From Aerococcus sp. 1KP-2016 (GTDB taxonomy: Bacteria > Bacillota > Bacilli > Lactobacillales > Aerococcaceae), in contig NZ_NEEY01000014.1 in NCBI RefSeq assembly GCF_002252085.1, positions 1 to 37,541 on the forward strand: a DNA stretch of 37,541 nt, given 5' to 3'. Below the pieces are notes generated by a model that saw nothing but the letters and a program-made list of their open reading frames with translations, was not told the origin of the DNA and did not search any database. Shown piece by piece: positions 24,482 through 33,445 of the stretch; position 1 is the stretch's first letter, and every line of letters starts with the position of its first letter. A program made the translations under genes and the position numbers.

Positions 24482-24511
24482 AAAAGCACGGAAGCATATT
24501 CCGGCTTTTTC
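24482..24511 (+). terminator. Terminator between the LLM gene and recG
   Basis: AAAAGC-AC-GGAA (24482-24493) pairs with TTCC-G-GCTTTTT (24499-24510) with a small internal loop, ending in a T-run. Confidence 0.8.
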
Positions 24512-24580
24512 TTTGTCTCATGAAAACACCCAGTTTTTCCGGTAAAATAGGAGGAAATCATCAACGAAGGAGGGATGAAA

Positions 24581-26632
24581 ATGGCACGAAGCTTACATGA
24601 TCCAGTCACAGTACTCAAGGGTGTAGGGGGTAAGAAGGCTGAATTGCTAGACAAGGTCGGCATTAAAACAATTGAAGATTTGCTCTATCATTTTCCCTTC
24701 CGTTATGAAGATGTGTCTGTCAAATCGGCTAGTGAACTGGTTGATAATACCAAGGCATCGGTAAAGGGAATTGTGGCTACTGAACCTGTTGTCCAATATT
24801 TTGGTAAAAACCGCAATCGCTTAACCTTTAAGCTGGCTTTGGATTACGAGGTGATTCAAGTCATTTTCTTCAATCAACCCTATTTGAAGAAGAATATTGG
24901 GGCAAATCAAGAAATCGTCGTTTATGGTAAATATGAAGCAGCCAAGCAACAAATTGTGGGTATCAAGCTTTTTTCCAACCAGCAACATGTGGACGACAAG
25001 GATAAGGATTTTGAGGCGATTTATCACCTCACACAAGGTTTATCAACGAAGTATCTAACCGAGTTAATTCACCTGGGACTAGAAGCATATGAGGACTTGA
25101 TTCCTGAAGTCTTACCTGAAGAACTCCAAGAACGCTATCACTTGGTCGACCATAAACGGGCCGTCCATCAGATGCATTTTCCAGATACCGAAGAGGATAA
25201 CCGTCAAGCACGGCGTCAATTGAAATATCAGGAATTATTCTTATACGCCATGAAGTTACAATGGCAAAAATTACAAAAACGGCGCATTGCCAATGGGGCA
25301 CAGATTCTATACGATAACCACCATTTGCGCGATTTCATCCAAACCATTCCTTTCGAATTAACGGATGGTCAAAAGGCCGTCGTCAATGAAATATGTGCTG
25401 ATTTACGCCAACCCTTCCAGATGAACCGCCTCTTACAAGGAGATGTTGGTTCAGGGAAGACAGTTGTCGCCATGATTTGTTTTGTGGCTGCGATTGATGC
25501 GGGCTTCCAAGGTGCCTTGATGGTGCCCACAGAAATCCTGGCAGAACAGCATTACAAATCTATTTCCGAGTTCTTCGAGGGCACACCATATCGCGTGGCG
25601 CTCCTAACAGGGTCGACTAAAACCAAGGCGCGCCGGGAAATGCTTGCTGATTTAATTAACGGCGATATTGACCTCTTAATTGGGACGCACGCCTTAATTC
25701 AAGATGACGTCTTATTCGCTGATTTAGGTCTAGTCGTCATCGATGAGCAGCATCGTTTTGGTGTTAATCAGCGGTCTAAATTGGTGGCTAAGGGTGAACA
25801 CGCAGCGCCAAATGTCCTATATATGACGGCAACACCGATTCCGCGTACGCTTGAAATCACGATTATGGGCGATATGGACGTATCCAAATTGAAGGAAATG
25901 CCTAAGGGTCGGATTCCGATTGAAACATCTTGGGTCCGTCATAATAAGCAAGACCAAGTCGATCAGCTCATGTGGCGCGAGGTCCGAAATGGCCGGCAAG
26001 TGTATATTATCTGTCCCTTAATTGGCGAGTCTGAAGCCCTTGAAGCGAAAAATGCGGAAGCCATCTATGAAACGTACGAGGCACAATTTGGTAGCCAGTT
26101 CAACGTTGGTTTACTACACGGGCAAATGTCTGCGGATGAGAAGGACAGTGTAATGGCCGCCTACAAAAATAACGACATTCAAATTTTAGTATCGACAACC
26201 GTTATCGAGGTTGGGGTGAACGTACCCAACGCGACCTTTATGGTGATTTTGGATGCAGACCGATTTGGTTTAGCGCAATTACACCAATTGCGGGGACGGG
26301 TTGGCCGTGGCCAATATGCATCTTATTGTGTCTTGGTTGCAGACCCTCGAACTGATAACGGCAAGAAGCGGATGCAGATTATGGTGGCGTCAACGGATGG
26401 TTTCTATTTGAGCCAACAAGACCTTGAATTGCGCGGTGCCGGGGATTACTTTGGTACACGACAATCGGGCTTACCTGAATTTAAGGTGGCTGATCCAGTT
26501 GAAGATGGTGTGATTTTAGAACTTGCTCGCGAAGATGCGATGCACTTCCTGCCGTATTTTGAAGGTAATCAAATCCAGTACCCTAATCTAGTTGATTGGT
26601 TGGCTGATCAGATGGGCAATATTCATGCCTAA
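24581..26632 (+). CDS. recG: ATP-dependent DNA helicase RecG
   Basis: RecG remodels stalled replication forks and Holliday junctions. 683 residues from ATG 24581, chosen over ATG 24575 because AAGGAGG is then 7-8 nt away. The N-terminal wedge/OB domain begins LHDPVTVLKGVGGKKAELL and includes DLLYHFPFRYED. Helicase motifs: GDVGSGKT (Walker A, about 287), DEQHRFG (DEQH box, about 388), TATPIPRT (about 416), and QLRGRVGRG (motif VI, about 569). The TRG/C-terminal part GAGDYFGTRQSGLPEFKVAD is intact. It precedes plsX, the order common in Lactobacillales and Bacillales, with 118 bp between. Confidence 0.97.
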   Translation: MARSLHDPVTVLKGVGGKKAELLDKVGIKTIEDLLYHFPFRYEDVSVKSASELVDNTKASVKGIVATEPVVQYFGKNRNRLTFKLALDYEVIQVIFFNQPYLKKNIGANQEIVVYGKYEAAKQQIVGIKLFSNQQHVDDKDKDFEAIYHLTQGLSTKYLTELIHLGLEAYEDLIPEVLPEELQERYHLVDHKRAVHQMHFPDTEEDNRQARRQLKYQELFLYAMKLQWQKLQKRRIANGAQILYDNHHLRDFIQTIPFELTDGQKAVVNEICADLRQPFQMNRLLQGDVGSGKTVVAMICFVAAIDAGFQGALMVPTEILAEQHYKSISEFFEGTPYRVALLTGSTKTKARREMLADLINGDIDLLIGTHALIQDDVLFADLGLVVIDEQHRFGVNQRSKLVAKGEHAAPNVLYMTATPIPRTLEITIMGDMDVSKLKEMPKGRIPIETSWVRHNKQDQVDQLMWREVRNGRQVYIICPLIGESEALEAKNAEAIYETYEAQFGSQFNVGLLHGQMSADEKDSVMAAYKNNDIQILVSTTVIEVGVNVPNATFMVILDADRFGLAQLHQLRGRVGRGQYASYCVLVADPRTDNGKKRMQIMVASTDGFYLSQQDLELRGAGDYFGTRQSGLPEFKVADPVEDGVILELAREDAMHFLPYFEGNQIQYPNLVDWLADQMGNIHA

Positions 26633-26706
26633 TGGTGGCAACTTGTCTTAGGTTCCAGTCGTCCTTTTCATAGGGCGAGGGGTCAAGGATTTGGTATGGG
26701 ATATGG

Positions 26707-26712
26707 TATAAT
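26707..26712 (+). promoter_or_regulatory. Extended -10 promoter of plsX
   Basis: TGGTATAAT (TGn extended -10, TATAAT at 26707-26712), about 40 bp before the plsX start. No clear -35, as is usual for extended -10 promoters. I saw no FapR-type palindrome next to it. Confidence 0.6.
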
Positions 26713-26750
26713 GAAGAAAATGAATGATAAAAGGAGACTGTGGCGTAGAG

Positions 26751-27787
26751 ATGAGAATCGCGGTAGATGCTATGGGTGGCGACAATGCCCCTAAAGAAAT
26801 CGTCTTGGGTAGTTTGCAAGCTGCTGAGGCGCGTAAGGATGTAACGATTGTGTTGTATGGTGACGAGGATGCGATTAAGGCCGTAATTGAAGGACCGACG
26901 CCTGAGAATGTGGAAATCGTGCATGCACCGGATAAGATTTTGTCCGAGGATGATCCTGTGAAGGCTGTTCGCTCGAAACGTGATTCGTCTATGGTGATGG
27001 CTGCGCGTGCCGTTCGTAATGGCGAAGCGGATGCGTTGATTTCTGCCGGTAATACGGGTGCTTTGCTAACGTCTGGGTTACTGGTTGTTGGCCGGATGAA
27101 GGGTGTGGAACGTCCTGCTTTGATGGCTGCTTTGCCGAATTTGAAGACGATGGGAGACCATGTACTACTAATTGACTGTGGTGCCAATGCGGAATCGAAA
27201 GCTTCATATTTAAATCAATATGCTGTGATGGCAAGTGCGTATGCGCGTGCTGTCTTGAAAAAAGCGAACCCAACTGTTGGTTTATTGAACAATGGGACGG
27301 AAGAAAACAAGGGTAATGATTTAAGTAAGGAAGCGCACGTTTTATTGAAGGTTAATGACCGCATCAACTTTGTGGGGAATGTAGAAGCGCGTGAAATCTT
27401 GAACGGGGCTGCGGATATCGTGGTTGCGGACGGCTTTACGGGTAATGCCGTCTTGAATCTATTGAAGGTACAGCCGGTTCATTAATGAAATTGATCAAGT
27501 CTTCTATTATGAATGGTGGCGTGACGTCTAAAGTTGGCGGTTTGCTATTGAAGAACACCTTGAAAGATATGGTCAATCAATTAGATTTAGACCAAGCTGG
27601 TGGTGGGATTTTATTTGGTGTGAAAGCACCTGTATTGAAAGCACACGGTTCTTCAAATGCAACAAGCGTTTATCATACAATTTTACAAGCGAAAACGATT
27701 GTAGATGCTGGTGTAATCGATGAATTAGCAGGTGCTTTTGAAGCAGAAGCAGCCTTAGCGAAAGCCAAAGCAGACGCTAAAGCTTAG
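26751..27787 (+). pseudogene. plsX: Phosphate acyltransferase PlsX, one-base frameshift
   Basis: PlsX makes acyl-phosphate from acyl-ACP for PlsY, the entry to phospholipid synthesis. From ATG 26751: MRIAVDAMGGDNAPKEIVLG, ISAGNTGALLTSGLLVVGRM, LLIDCGANAE, LLNNGTEENKGN and VVADGFTGNAVL, all normal, up to residue 235. The frame then slips in GTCTTGAATCT (27450-27460). Adding one A (GAAATCT) continues LKSIEGTAGSLMKLIKSSIM into the second frame, which carries VGGLLLKNTL, GGGILFGVKAPVLKAHGSSN and a normal end. The rebuilt protein of about 345 aa is full-length. PlsX is nearly indispensable, so an artefact is more likely than a real lesion. AAGGAG is 14 nt upstream of the start, longer than ideal. 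Confidence 0.93.
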
Positions 27788-27893
27788 TGGTTAGAAAGAT
27801 GGTCATTTTTGCTTAAAATACATTGCATAAGATCAATTGATTTGTATATACAATAAAATAGCTAACCCCTTTAATTTATGCAATCAATACGTG

Positions 27894-27899
27894 TATAAT
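27894..27899 (+). promoter_or_regulatory. Candidate acpP promoter
   Basis: TATAAT at 27894-27899, 38 bp before the acpP start, within a 150-bp AT-rich gap after plsX. The -35 region (TTAATT) is weak. It would give acpP its own transcripts in addition to readthrough from plsX. Confidence 0.5.
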
Positions 27900-27937
27900 A
27901 TGAGGGTGATTAAAAGTAGATTTTTAGGAGGATTTTC

Positions 27938-28177
27938 ATGGCAGAGGGAACAACTTTTGAACAAGTAGCAACATTAATCGTAGAACGTTTTGGTGTTGAA
28001 GAATCAAGCGTAACACCAGAAATGTCATTCACAACTGATTTAGGCGCAGATTCTTTAGACGTTGTCGAATTGGTAATGGAGTTAGAAGATAACTTTGGTA
28101 TCCAAATTTCTGATGATGACGTAGAAGATATTACAACAGTAGCGGACATCGTCAAATATATCGATAGCCATAAATAA
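27938..28177 (+). CDS. acpP: Acyl carrier protein
   Basis: A 79-aa acidic four-helix protein carrying the growing acyl chain on a phosphopantetheine arm. The attachment serine is in [10 protein letters not shown] (Ser at about residue 38). [17 protein letters not shown] and [19 protein letters not shown] flank it as usual. AGGAGG precedes ATG 27938. It follows plsX, whose substrate is acyl-ACP. Its stop codon is followed by 1 nt and then the first copy of the structured intergenic repeat described at 28179, so the acpP mRNA would carry that element at its 3' end. Confidence 0.97.
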   Translation: MAEGTTFEQVATLIVERFGVEESSVTPEMSFTTDLGADSLDVVELVMELEDNFGIQISDDDVEDITTVADIVKYIDSHK

Positions 28178-28178
28178 C

Positions 28179-28302
28179 AGCGTGTGACAAAAGTGGTTCA
28201 GCTTTGGAACGTTGGAAGAAAATGAACAGTAAGCCCGCACTTTGGGATTGATGAATTTTTCTGAAACGCAGTCCAAAGCTCACCTTTGGAACACATTTTA
28301 AC
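28179..28302 (+). repeat. Structured intergenic repeat, unit A (divergent)
   Basis: Begins AGCGTGTGACA right after acpP and ends GGAACACATTTTAAC. Its central stem AGCTTTGGA / TCCAAAGCT is a 9-bp perfect pair unlike that of the other units, while the borders and the CGTTGGAAGA segment are shared. 124 nt. Confidence 0.75.
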
Positions 28303-28421
28303 AGAGTGTGACTAGCACCGTTCAGCCCTCAACCAGTGGAAGAATAGCGCCCGAGATGACGATAGTCATCGCCAGCTAATCTGAAGTGGGCAGAGGGATG
28401 GTTCTAGGAACACATTTTAAC
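28303..28421 (+). repeat. Structured intergenic repeat, unit B
   Basis: 119 nt from AGAGTGTGAC to GGAACACATTTTAAC. Stem 1 TAGCACC (28313-28319) with GGTTCTA (28400-28406), one mismatch; stem 2 CCCTC (28326-28330) with GAGGG (28393-28397); inner hairpin GATGAC-GATA-GTCATC. Nearly identical to unit F after the HAD gene 6 kb away. A partial next unit starts AGAGTGCGACAG at 28422 and runs into a GCCTGG/CCAGGC hairpin (28445-28470), then the rnc ribosome site. Confidence 0.8.
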
Positions 28422-28514
28422 AGAGTGCGACAGAAGTACTGATAGGCCTGGAACCGCTGTTGTCCCAGGCTATATTTTATTATAAGAAGTAAGTAGAAAA
28501 AGGAGGAAATAAAA

Positions 28515-29210
28515 ATGGATTTAACAGGTGTGAAAGAACTTTTAGCGACAAATTTTGATTTACATATGCAAGATGAAACACATTATATCGAAGCTTTTAC
28601 CCATTCTTCATTTGTAAATGAAAATCGGAATTTAGACTTAAAAGACAATGAACGTATCGAGTTCTTAGGCGATGCTGTCCTTGAATTAGTGGTTTCAAAC
28701 TACTTGTACCGTAATTATCCTGAGATGGATGAAGGGAAAATGTCTTCATTACGAGCATTGATTGTCCGTGAAGAATCTTTATCTAAACGTGCGGTTGAAT
28801 GCGGTTTTGACCAATTTGTTCGTCTTGGTAACGGTGAAGAAGCCAGCAATGGTCGTAAGCGTCCATCATTATTGTGTGATTTATTTGAATCTGTTCTAGG
28901 TGCGATTTATCTTGATCTTGGGTTAGATGCGATAGAACATTTTATGAGTCTAACCATTTATCCTAAGATCAAGAATGGCGAGTTTATGCGTCAAAGTGAT
29001 GCGAAGACAGCCCTTCAAGAAGAATTACAAAAAGATGGTGCAATTCAATTAGCTTATGAATTGATTAAAGAAGAAGGACCTGCCCACGAAAAACGCTTTG
29101 AAGTCGCTGTTCGTCTATACGATGAAATCATCGGCCGTGGTGTTGGTCATTCTAAGAAATCGGCTGAACAAGCAGCTGCTGCCAACGCATTAGAAATGTT
29201 AAAAAAATAG
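28515..29210 (+). CDS. rnc: Ribonuclease III
   Basis: RNase III cuts double-stranded RNA, including rRNA precursors. 231 aa, normal length. The catalytic signature NERIEFLGDAVLEL is at about 41-54, with LCDLFESVLGAIYLD supplying the second acidic site. The C-terminal double-stranded RNA-binding domain is DAKTALQEELQKDG to KKSAEQAAAANALEML. AAGGAGG precedes ATG 28515. It lies between acpP and smc, the usual Firmicutes order. Its stop codon TAG (29208-29210) overlaps the first bases of repeat unit D. As a double-strand-specific nuclease encoded between structured repeats, it could process its own operon transcript; this is inference. Confidence 0.97.
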   Translation: MDLTGVKELLATNFDLHMQDETHYIEAFTHSSFVNENRNLDLKDNERIEFLGDAVLELVVSNYLYRNYPEMDEGKMSSLRALIVREESLSKRAVECGFDQFVRLGNGEEASNGRKRPSLLCDLFESVLGAIYLDLGLDAIEHFMSLTIYPKIKNGEFMRQSDAKTALQEELQKDGAIQLAYELIKEEGPAHEKRFEVAVRLYDEIIGRGVGHSKKSAEQAAAANALEMLKK

Positions 29211-29347
29211 CGTGCGACATGTGGCGTTAAGCCCACAACCGGTGGAAGAGGAGTGCAGTACCGCACGCAGTGTGGTGCAAGATCTTCTGAAGCGGGTAGT
29301 GGGTTGCCACATGGAACACGTTTAAATAGCGTGCGACATGTGGCGTT
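29209..29347 (+). repeat. Structured intergenic repeat, unit D plus partial unit
   Basis: Full unit 29209-29327 (119 nt), AGCGTGCGACA to GGAACACGTTTAAAT. Stem 1 CATGTGGC (29218-29225) with GCCACATG (29306-29313), perfect 8 bp; stem 2 CCCAC (29232-29236) with GTGGG (29299-29303), perfect. The stem sequences differ from units B and F but pairing is kept. The first 20 nt are repeated exactly at 29328-29347, starting a truncated next unit. The unit supplies the last two bases of the rnc stop codon. Confidence 0.85.
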
Positions 29348-29403
29348 TTGGTATGTATGAAAAAAGATACATTTTTTTTCAACCGCTTGGTATTTATTTT
29401 GGT

Positions 29404-29576
29404 AAATTGTTTCGTTTTGCCTTGAAAAAGGGTACTATTTTGACAAATAGAATCACTAATTTTCTAGAAACGAAACAATTTCAATCAATAGTACCGCTAT
29501 TTTTAGGAAAGGAAACTATATCCATAAATAGTTTCCCTTTATCTGAGTTGTAGGTACTTTTTCATGAAATAGTACC
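29404..29576 (+). repeat. Nest of interleaved inverted repeats before smc
   Basis: AAATTGTTTCGTTT (29404-29417) pairs with 29468-29481 (14 bp perfect); GGTACTATT (29431-29439), which lies inside that loop, pairs with 29487-29495 outside it, a pseudoknot-like order. Then GGAACTAT-type hairpin GGAAACTAT/ATAGTTTCC (29511-29536), and a near-perfect palindrome GGTACTTTTTCATGAAATAG with its last bases TACC (29553-29576). No ORF here is credible. The remaining stretch up to smc contains a GGAACACATG and GGTGGGGGAAGAAG segment, perhaps a decayed unit of the structured repeat. Confidence 0.75.
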
Positions 29577-29775
29577 TTTTATCGACCTTTTTAGAATTGG
29601 ATAAGGACAATTTTCAAAAACCGCCCCTGGGAACACATGTGCCACCAGGAGTTGGTGGGGGAAGAAGCTTATTCCCTTGATCAAGGTGACTGATATATGA
29701 AGTGATGCGGCGTAGATGATGCATGATATTTTTCAAAAGAACAAAAGAAGATGATGAGTAGAAAGGAATTAGCCT

Positions 29776-32700
29776 GTGTACCTTAAGACAGTTGAAATAG
29801 TCGGCTTTAAGAGTTTTGCTGACAAGACGACAATTGAATTTGACAATGGGTTTACGGCTATTGTTGGACCGAATGGATCGGGGAAGTCGAACATTACGGA
29901 GGCCATTAAGTGGGTTTTGGGGGAGCAATCTGCCAAGTCGCTACGTGGTGCCAAGATGTCCGATATTATTTTTGCGGGGGCGATTGACCGTCGCAAGGCC
30001 CAGTATGCCCAAGTGACGTTGACGTTTGATAATAAGGATCGTGCGCTGGATTTTGATGCGGATGAGTTGTCTTTGACGCGCCGTTATACAGCTGCCGGGG
30101 ATTCGGAATATATGATTAATCGCCGTCCATGCCGTTTGCGTGACATCACTGAATTGATGATGGATACGGGTATTGGCCGGGATTCTTTTTCCATTATTTC
30201 GCAAGGTAAGGTGGAACAGATTTTCACGCAGAAGGCGGAGGACCGTCGCGGGATTTTTGAGGAAGCTGCCGGGGTTATGAAATATAAATCTCGTAAGCAC
30301 GAGGCGGAGCGGAAGTTAAATCATACTGAGGAAAATTTGCATCGTATTTACGATATTTTGTCGGAAATTGCTGATCGAATTGAGCCTTTAGAAGAACAAA
30401 AGAACAAAGCTATTCATTACAAGGAGTCTAAGGCTGAGTTGTCTGAAATCGAGATTGCCTTAACTGCGGTTCAGATTGAAACCTTAAATGAACAGTGGCA
30501 GGTGGCCAAGAATGACCTGGCATCATATGCTAAGGATATCGCAGGGCGCCGTCAGACCCTGACTGAAACGCAAGAAGCCTTAACGAAATGGCGCGCGGAA
30601 GCGAATGATATGGACGACCAAGTCAATTTATTGCAAGAGCAGTATGTAGATTTGGTGAAAAAGGCTGAGCAAGTCCAAGCCAAAATTCAAGTCCACCATC
30701 AAGAAATTCTCTTTAAAGAGTCGAATCATGCCAACCAAGCGTCGACTTTGGACGACTTAAAGGCATCTGTTAAAGCTTTGCAGCAGGAGATTATCCAACT
30801 GACTGCCAAACAAACAGATATGCGTAAAGATATGGCTGTGAAGACAACGGACCGTGATGATTTGCTGACAGCGTATAAAGATTTTGCCCAAGATGCGGCG
30901 CCAGACAAGATCCAAGCCCGCCGTACGGCCTATATTGAGGCCCTACAAGCACAATCAGCCTTACAAAACGAAATGGCCCAACTTGAAAAAGATATGGCCA
31001 ATGAAGCGGCAAACGCCGAAAAAGACCAAGCTGACCGCACGCTAATGACCCAAAAATTAGCGGATTATCGTGCGCAATTGACGCAACTAGCAGCCAACAA
31101 AGAGGCTTTGGCGACAAAAATTGAAGGTTTATTAGCATCCTATAAAGAACAACAGGCTGCTGTGAAAGCTAGTCAAGATGCAGCTTACCAAGCCAATCAA
31201 ACGATGAATCAAGCCAATCAGGCTTTGATGCAAGCGAGTGCGCGCAAGGATTCATTAGAAGACTTAGAACGCGATCACGCTGGTTTCTACCAAGGTGTAA
31301 AGGTAGCCCTTGATCTCGGTAAGAAAATTCCAGGTGTCCATGGGGCCGTTGCGCAATTATTGCGGGTGCCGGATGCCTATACCGGTGCGGTTGAAACGGC
31401 TTTGGCTGGAGCCATGCAAAATATTGTGACAGAAGATGGGCTAGTGGCGAGTCAGTTAATTGGCGAATTGAAACGTCAACGCGCTGGTCGAGCAACCTTC
31501 CTACCCTTGAATGTCATTAAAGGGCGTTCAGTAGCAGCTGGCGATCTCGCTAAGATTCAAGGCATGCCTGGTTTTATTGGGGTAATGTCTGATTTAGTGG
31601 CCTTCGATGACCAATACCGTCAAATCATGCAAAATTTGATGGGGCACGTGATTGTGGCCGATCATTTGGACCACGCTCGGGCAATCTCTAAAACCCTATA
31701 TAGTCGTTACCGCATTGTGACCCTGGAGTCAGATGTCATCAATGCCGGGGGTTCCATGACTGGTGGGGCAACCAAACATCAAAATAATAATGGGTTGTTA
31801 TCTCGAAAAACAGATATCGACCGCTTAAATAAAGAAATTGCTAATTTGACCAAGACGGTTGAAGATTATCAGGCGAAAATGACGGCTGACCGGACTAAGG
31901 CAGAAGCGTTAGAAGCTGATTTGGCAACCATTAAAACACAAGGCGACGAAGCACGCTTTACTGAGCGCACCTTGGTTACCGAAATGGACCGCTTGAATGA
32001 GCAAATTACTGACCTGGAAAACAGCTTAGCGGCCGGTCAAGGTGCAGAGGCGCTTTTAGCAAAAGTCAAAGCATCTCATGAAAAAGAGTTGGCCAAATTA
32101 CAAACTGATTTAGACCAGATCGACGGACAAGTCTTGCAATTGAAGACGACCATCGATGACATGAGCTTGTCAGCAAATGAAAAAGCAGCCAAACGCGACC
32201 AACTACAAAGTGATTTACAAGTAGCTGAAACAGCATTGGCTGTCCTGCAATCGCAATTTGATCAAGTTAGCCAAGATTTGACACGACGTCAAGCCGACTT
32301 GGCTGCTAAACAAGATCAGGTAGCGAAATTCGAAGCTGATTTGAAACTGATGGCGGAGGCTATCTTATCTAATTCTGAGACTTCTAATAGTTTGGAAGCA
32401 GATTACCAAGCAGCTGTGAAAGCGCAAAAAGACTGTGAAGCGCAATTGACGAACTTGAAAAAAGGCCGCAACAACGCCCAAAATAAGGCGGACGGACTAG
32501 ATAAAGAAGTCAAAGAAATGAACAGTCACTTGCAATCCTTACTTGAAAAACAAGCCAAAGTAGAAGCAACGATTTCACGCTATGAGGTTTCAATCGATAA
32601 TCACTTGACACATTTACGTGAAGAATATGGTCTGACGTTTGAACGGGCACGTGCCCAATCTGAATTAACCATGTCTATGGAAACAGCATCCTTAAAAGTG

Positions 32701-33351
32701 CGTGAATTGAAGAAAGAAATTGAACATATCGGACCGGTTAACCTGGCGGCAATCGAGGAATTTGAAGAAGTTAACGAGCGTTTTGTCTTCATGCAGAAAC
32801 AACGTGACGATGTCTTAGCAGCCAAAGAAAAACTGTATCAATCGATTGAAGAAATGGATGCAGAGGTTTCAGAGCGCTTTGAACAAGCCTTTATTGCAAT
32901 TCGTGATTCCTTTGAAGAGATTTTCCCTAAATTATTTGGTGGCGGTCGTGCGAGCTTGACCTTGACGGATCCGACTGACTTGCTGGCATCTGGGATTGAG
33001 ATTGAGGCCCAACCACCTGGAAAGAGATTGCAACATCTTTCCTTATTATCTGGTGGAGAGAAAGCCTTGACTGCGATTGCCTTGTTGTTTGCGATTTTGG
33101 ATGTAAAAACCGTACCGTTCTCGATTTTGGATGAGGTGGAAGCAGCCTTAGATGAGGCCAATGTGGCACGTTATGGACGCTTCTTACGTGAATTTGCGGA
33201 TAAGACGCAATTTATCGTGATTACGCATCGTAAGGGGACAATGGAAGCAGCCAATATCTTGTATGGTGTGACGATGCAGGAATCTGGTGTATCCAAGTTG
33301 GCGGCTGTGCGATTAGAAGATTTCGATGAGAAAGCATTAGAAAAGGCTTAG
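29776..33351 (+). CDS. smc: Chromosome partition protein SMC
   Basis: SMC dimers with ScpAB organise and segregate the chromosome. 1191 aa, normal length. N-terminal ATPase half with the Walker A site GPNGSGKSN (about 32-40); coiled coil 1 (about 170-500); hinge (about 515-670) with GVHGAVAQLLRVPDAYTGAV and GGSMTGGATK; coiled coil 2 (about 675-1010); C-terminal half with the signature LSGGEKALTAIALLFAI (about 1091) and Walker B ILDEVEAALDEANV. GTG 29776 is the start, AAAGGA 8 nt upstream. It is in the rnc-smc-ftsY block. The coiled coils are Ala/Gln/Lys-rich. No frame interruption. Confidence 0.97.
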   Translation: MYLKTVEIVGFKSFADKTTIEFDNGFTAIVGPNGSGKSNITEAIKWVLGEQSAKSLRGAKMSDIIFAGAIDRRKAQYAQVTLTFDNKDRALDFDADELSLTRRYTAAGDSEYMINRRPCRLRDITELMMDTGIGRDSFSIISQGKVEQIFTQKAEDRRGIFEEAAGVMKYKSRKHEAERKLNHTEENLHRIYDILSEIADRIEPLEEQKNKAIHYKESKAELSEIEIALTAVQIETLNEQWQVAKNDLASYAKDIAGRRQTLTETQEALTKWRAEANDMDDQVNLLQEQYVDLVKKAEQVQAKIQVHHQEILFKESNHANQASTLDDLKASVKALQQEIIQLTAKQTDMRKDMAVKTTDRDDLLTAYKDFAQDAAPDKIQARRTAYIEALQAQSALQNEMAQLEKDMANEAANAEKDQADRTLMTQKLADYRAQLTQLAANKEALATKIEGLLASYKEQQAAVKASQDAAYQANQTMNQANQALMQASARKDSLEDLERDHAGFYQGVKVALDLGKKIPGVHGAVAQLLRVPDAYTGAVETALAGAMQNIVTEDGLVASQLIGELKRQRAGRATFLPLNVIKGRSVAAGDLAKIQGMPGFIGVMSDLVAFDDQYRQIMQNLMGHVIVADHLDHARAISKTLYSRYRIVTLESDVINAGGSMTGGATKHQNNNGLLSRKTDIDRLNKEIANLTKTVEDYQAKMTADRTKAEALEADLATIKTQGDEARFTERTLVTEMDRLNEQITDLENSLAAGQGAEALLAKVKASHEKELAKLQTDLDQIDGQVLQLKTTIDDMSLSANEKAAKRDQLQSDLQVAETALAVLQSQFDQVSQDLTRRQADLAAKQDQVAKFEADLKLMAEAILSNSETSNSLEADYQAAVKAQKDCEAQLTNLKKGRNNAQNKADGLDKEVKEMNSHLQSLLEKQAKVEATISRYEVSIDNHLTHLREEYGLTFERARAQSELTMSMETASLKVRELKKEIEHIGPVNLAAIEEFEEVNERFVFMQKQRDDVLAAKEKLYQSIEEMDAEVSERFEQAFIAIRDSFEEIFPKLFGGGRASLTLTDPTDLLASGIEIEAQPPGKRLQHLSLLSGGEKALTAIALLFAILDVKTVPFSILDEVEAALDEANVARYGRFLREFADKTQFIVITHRKGTMEAANILYGVTMQESGVSKLAAVRLEDFDEKALEKA

Positions 33352-33445
33352 TTTAGGCAAATCATGCCCCTTTTCCCATGAAGATATGGGACAATAGACG
33401 TAAGCAAAGAATACGAAAATGAAAATAGGGAAGTATGAGGGAATT

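Noticed and set aside
30791..31138. Long antisense frames within smc and recG
   Set aside because: They are opposite well-supported coding sequences and lack translation signals.
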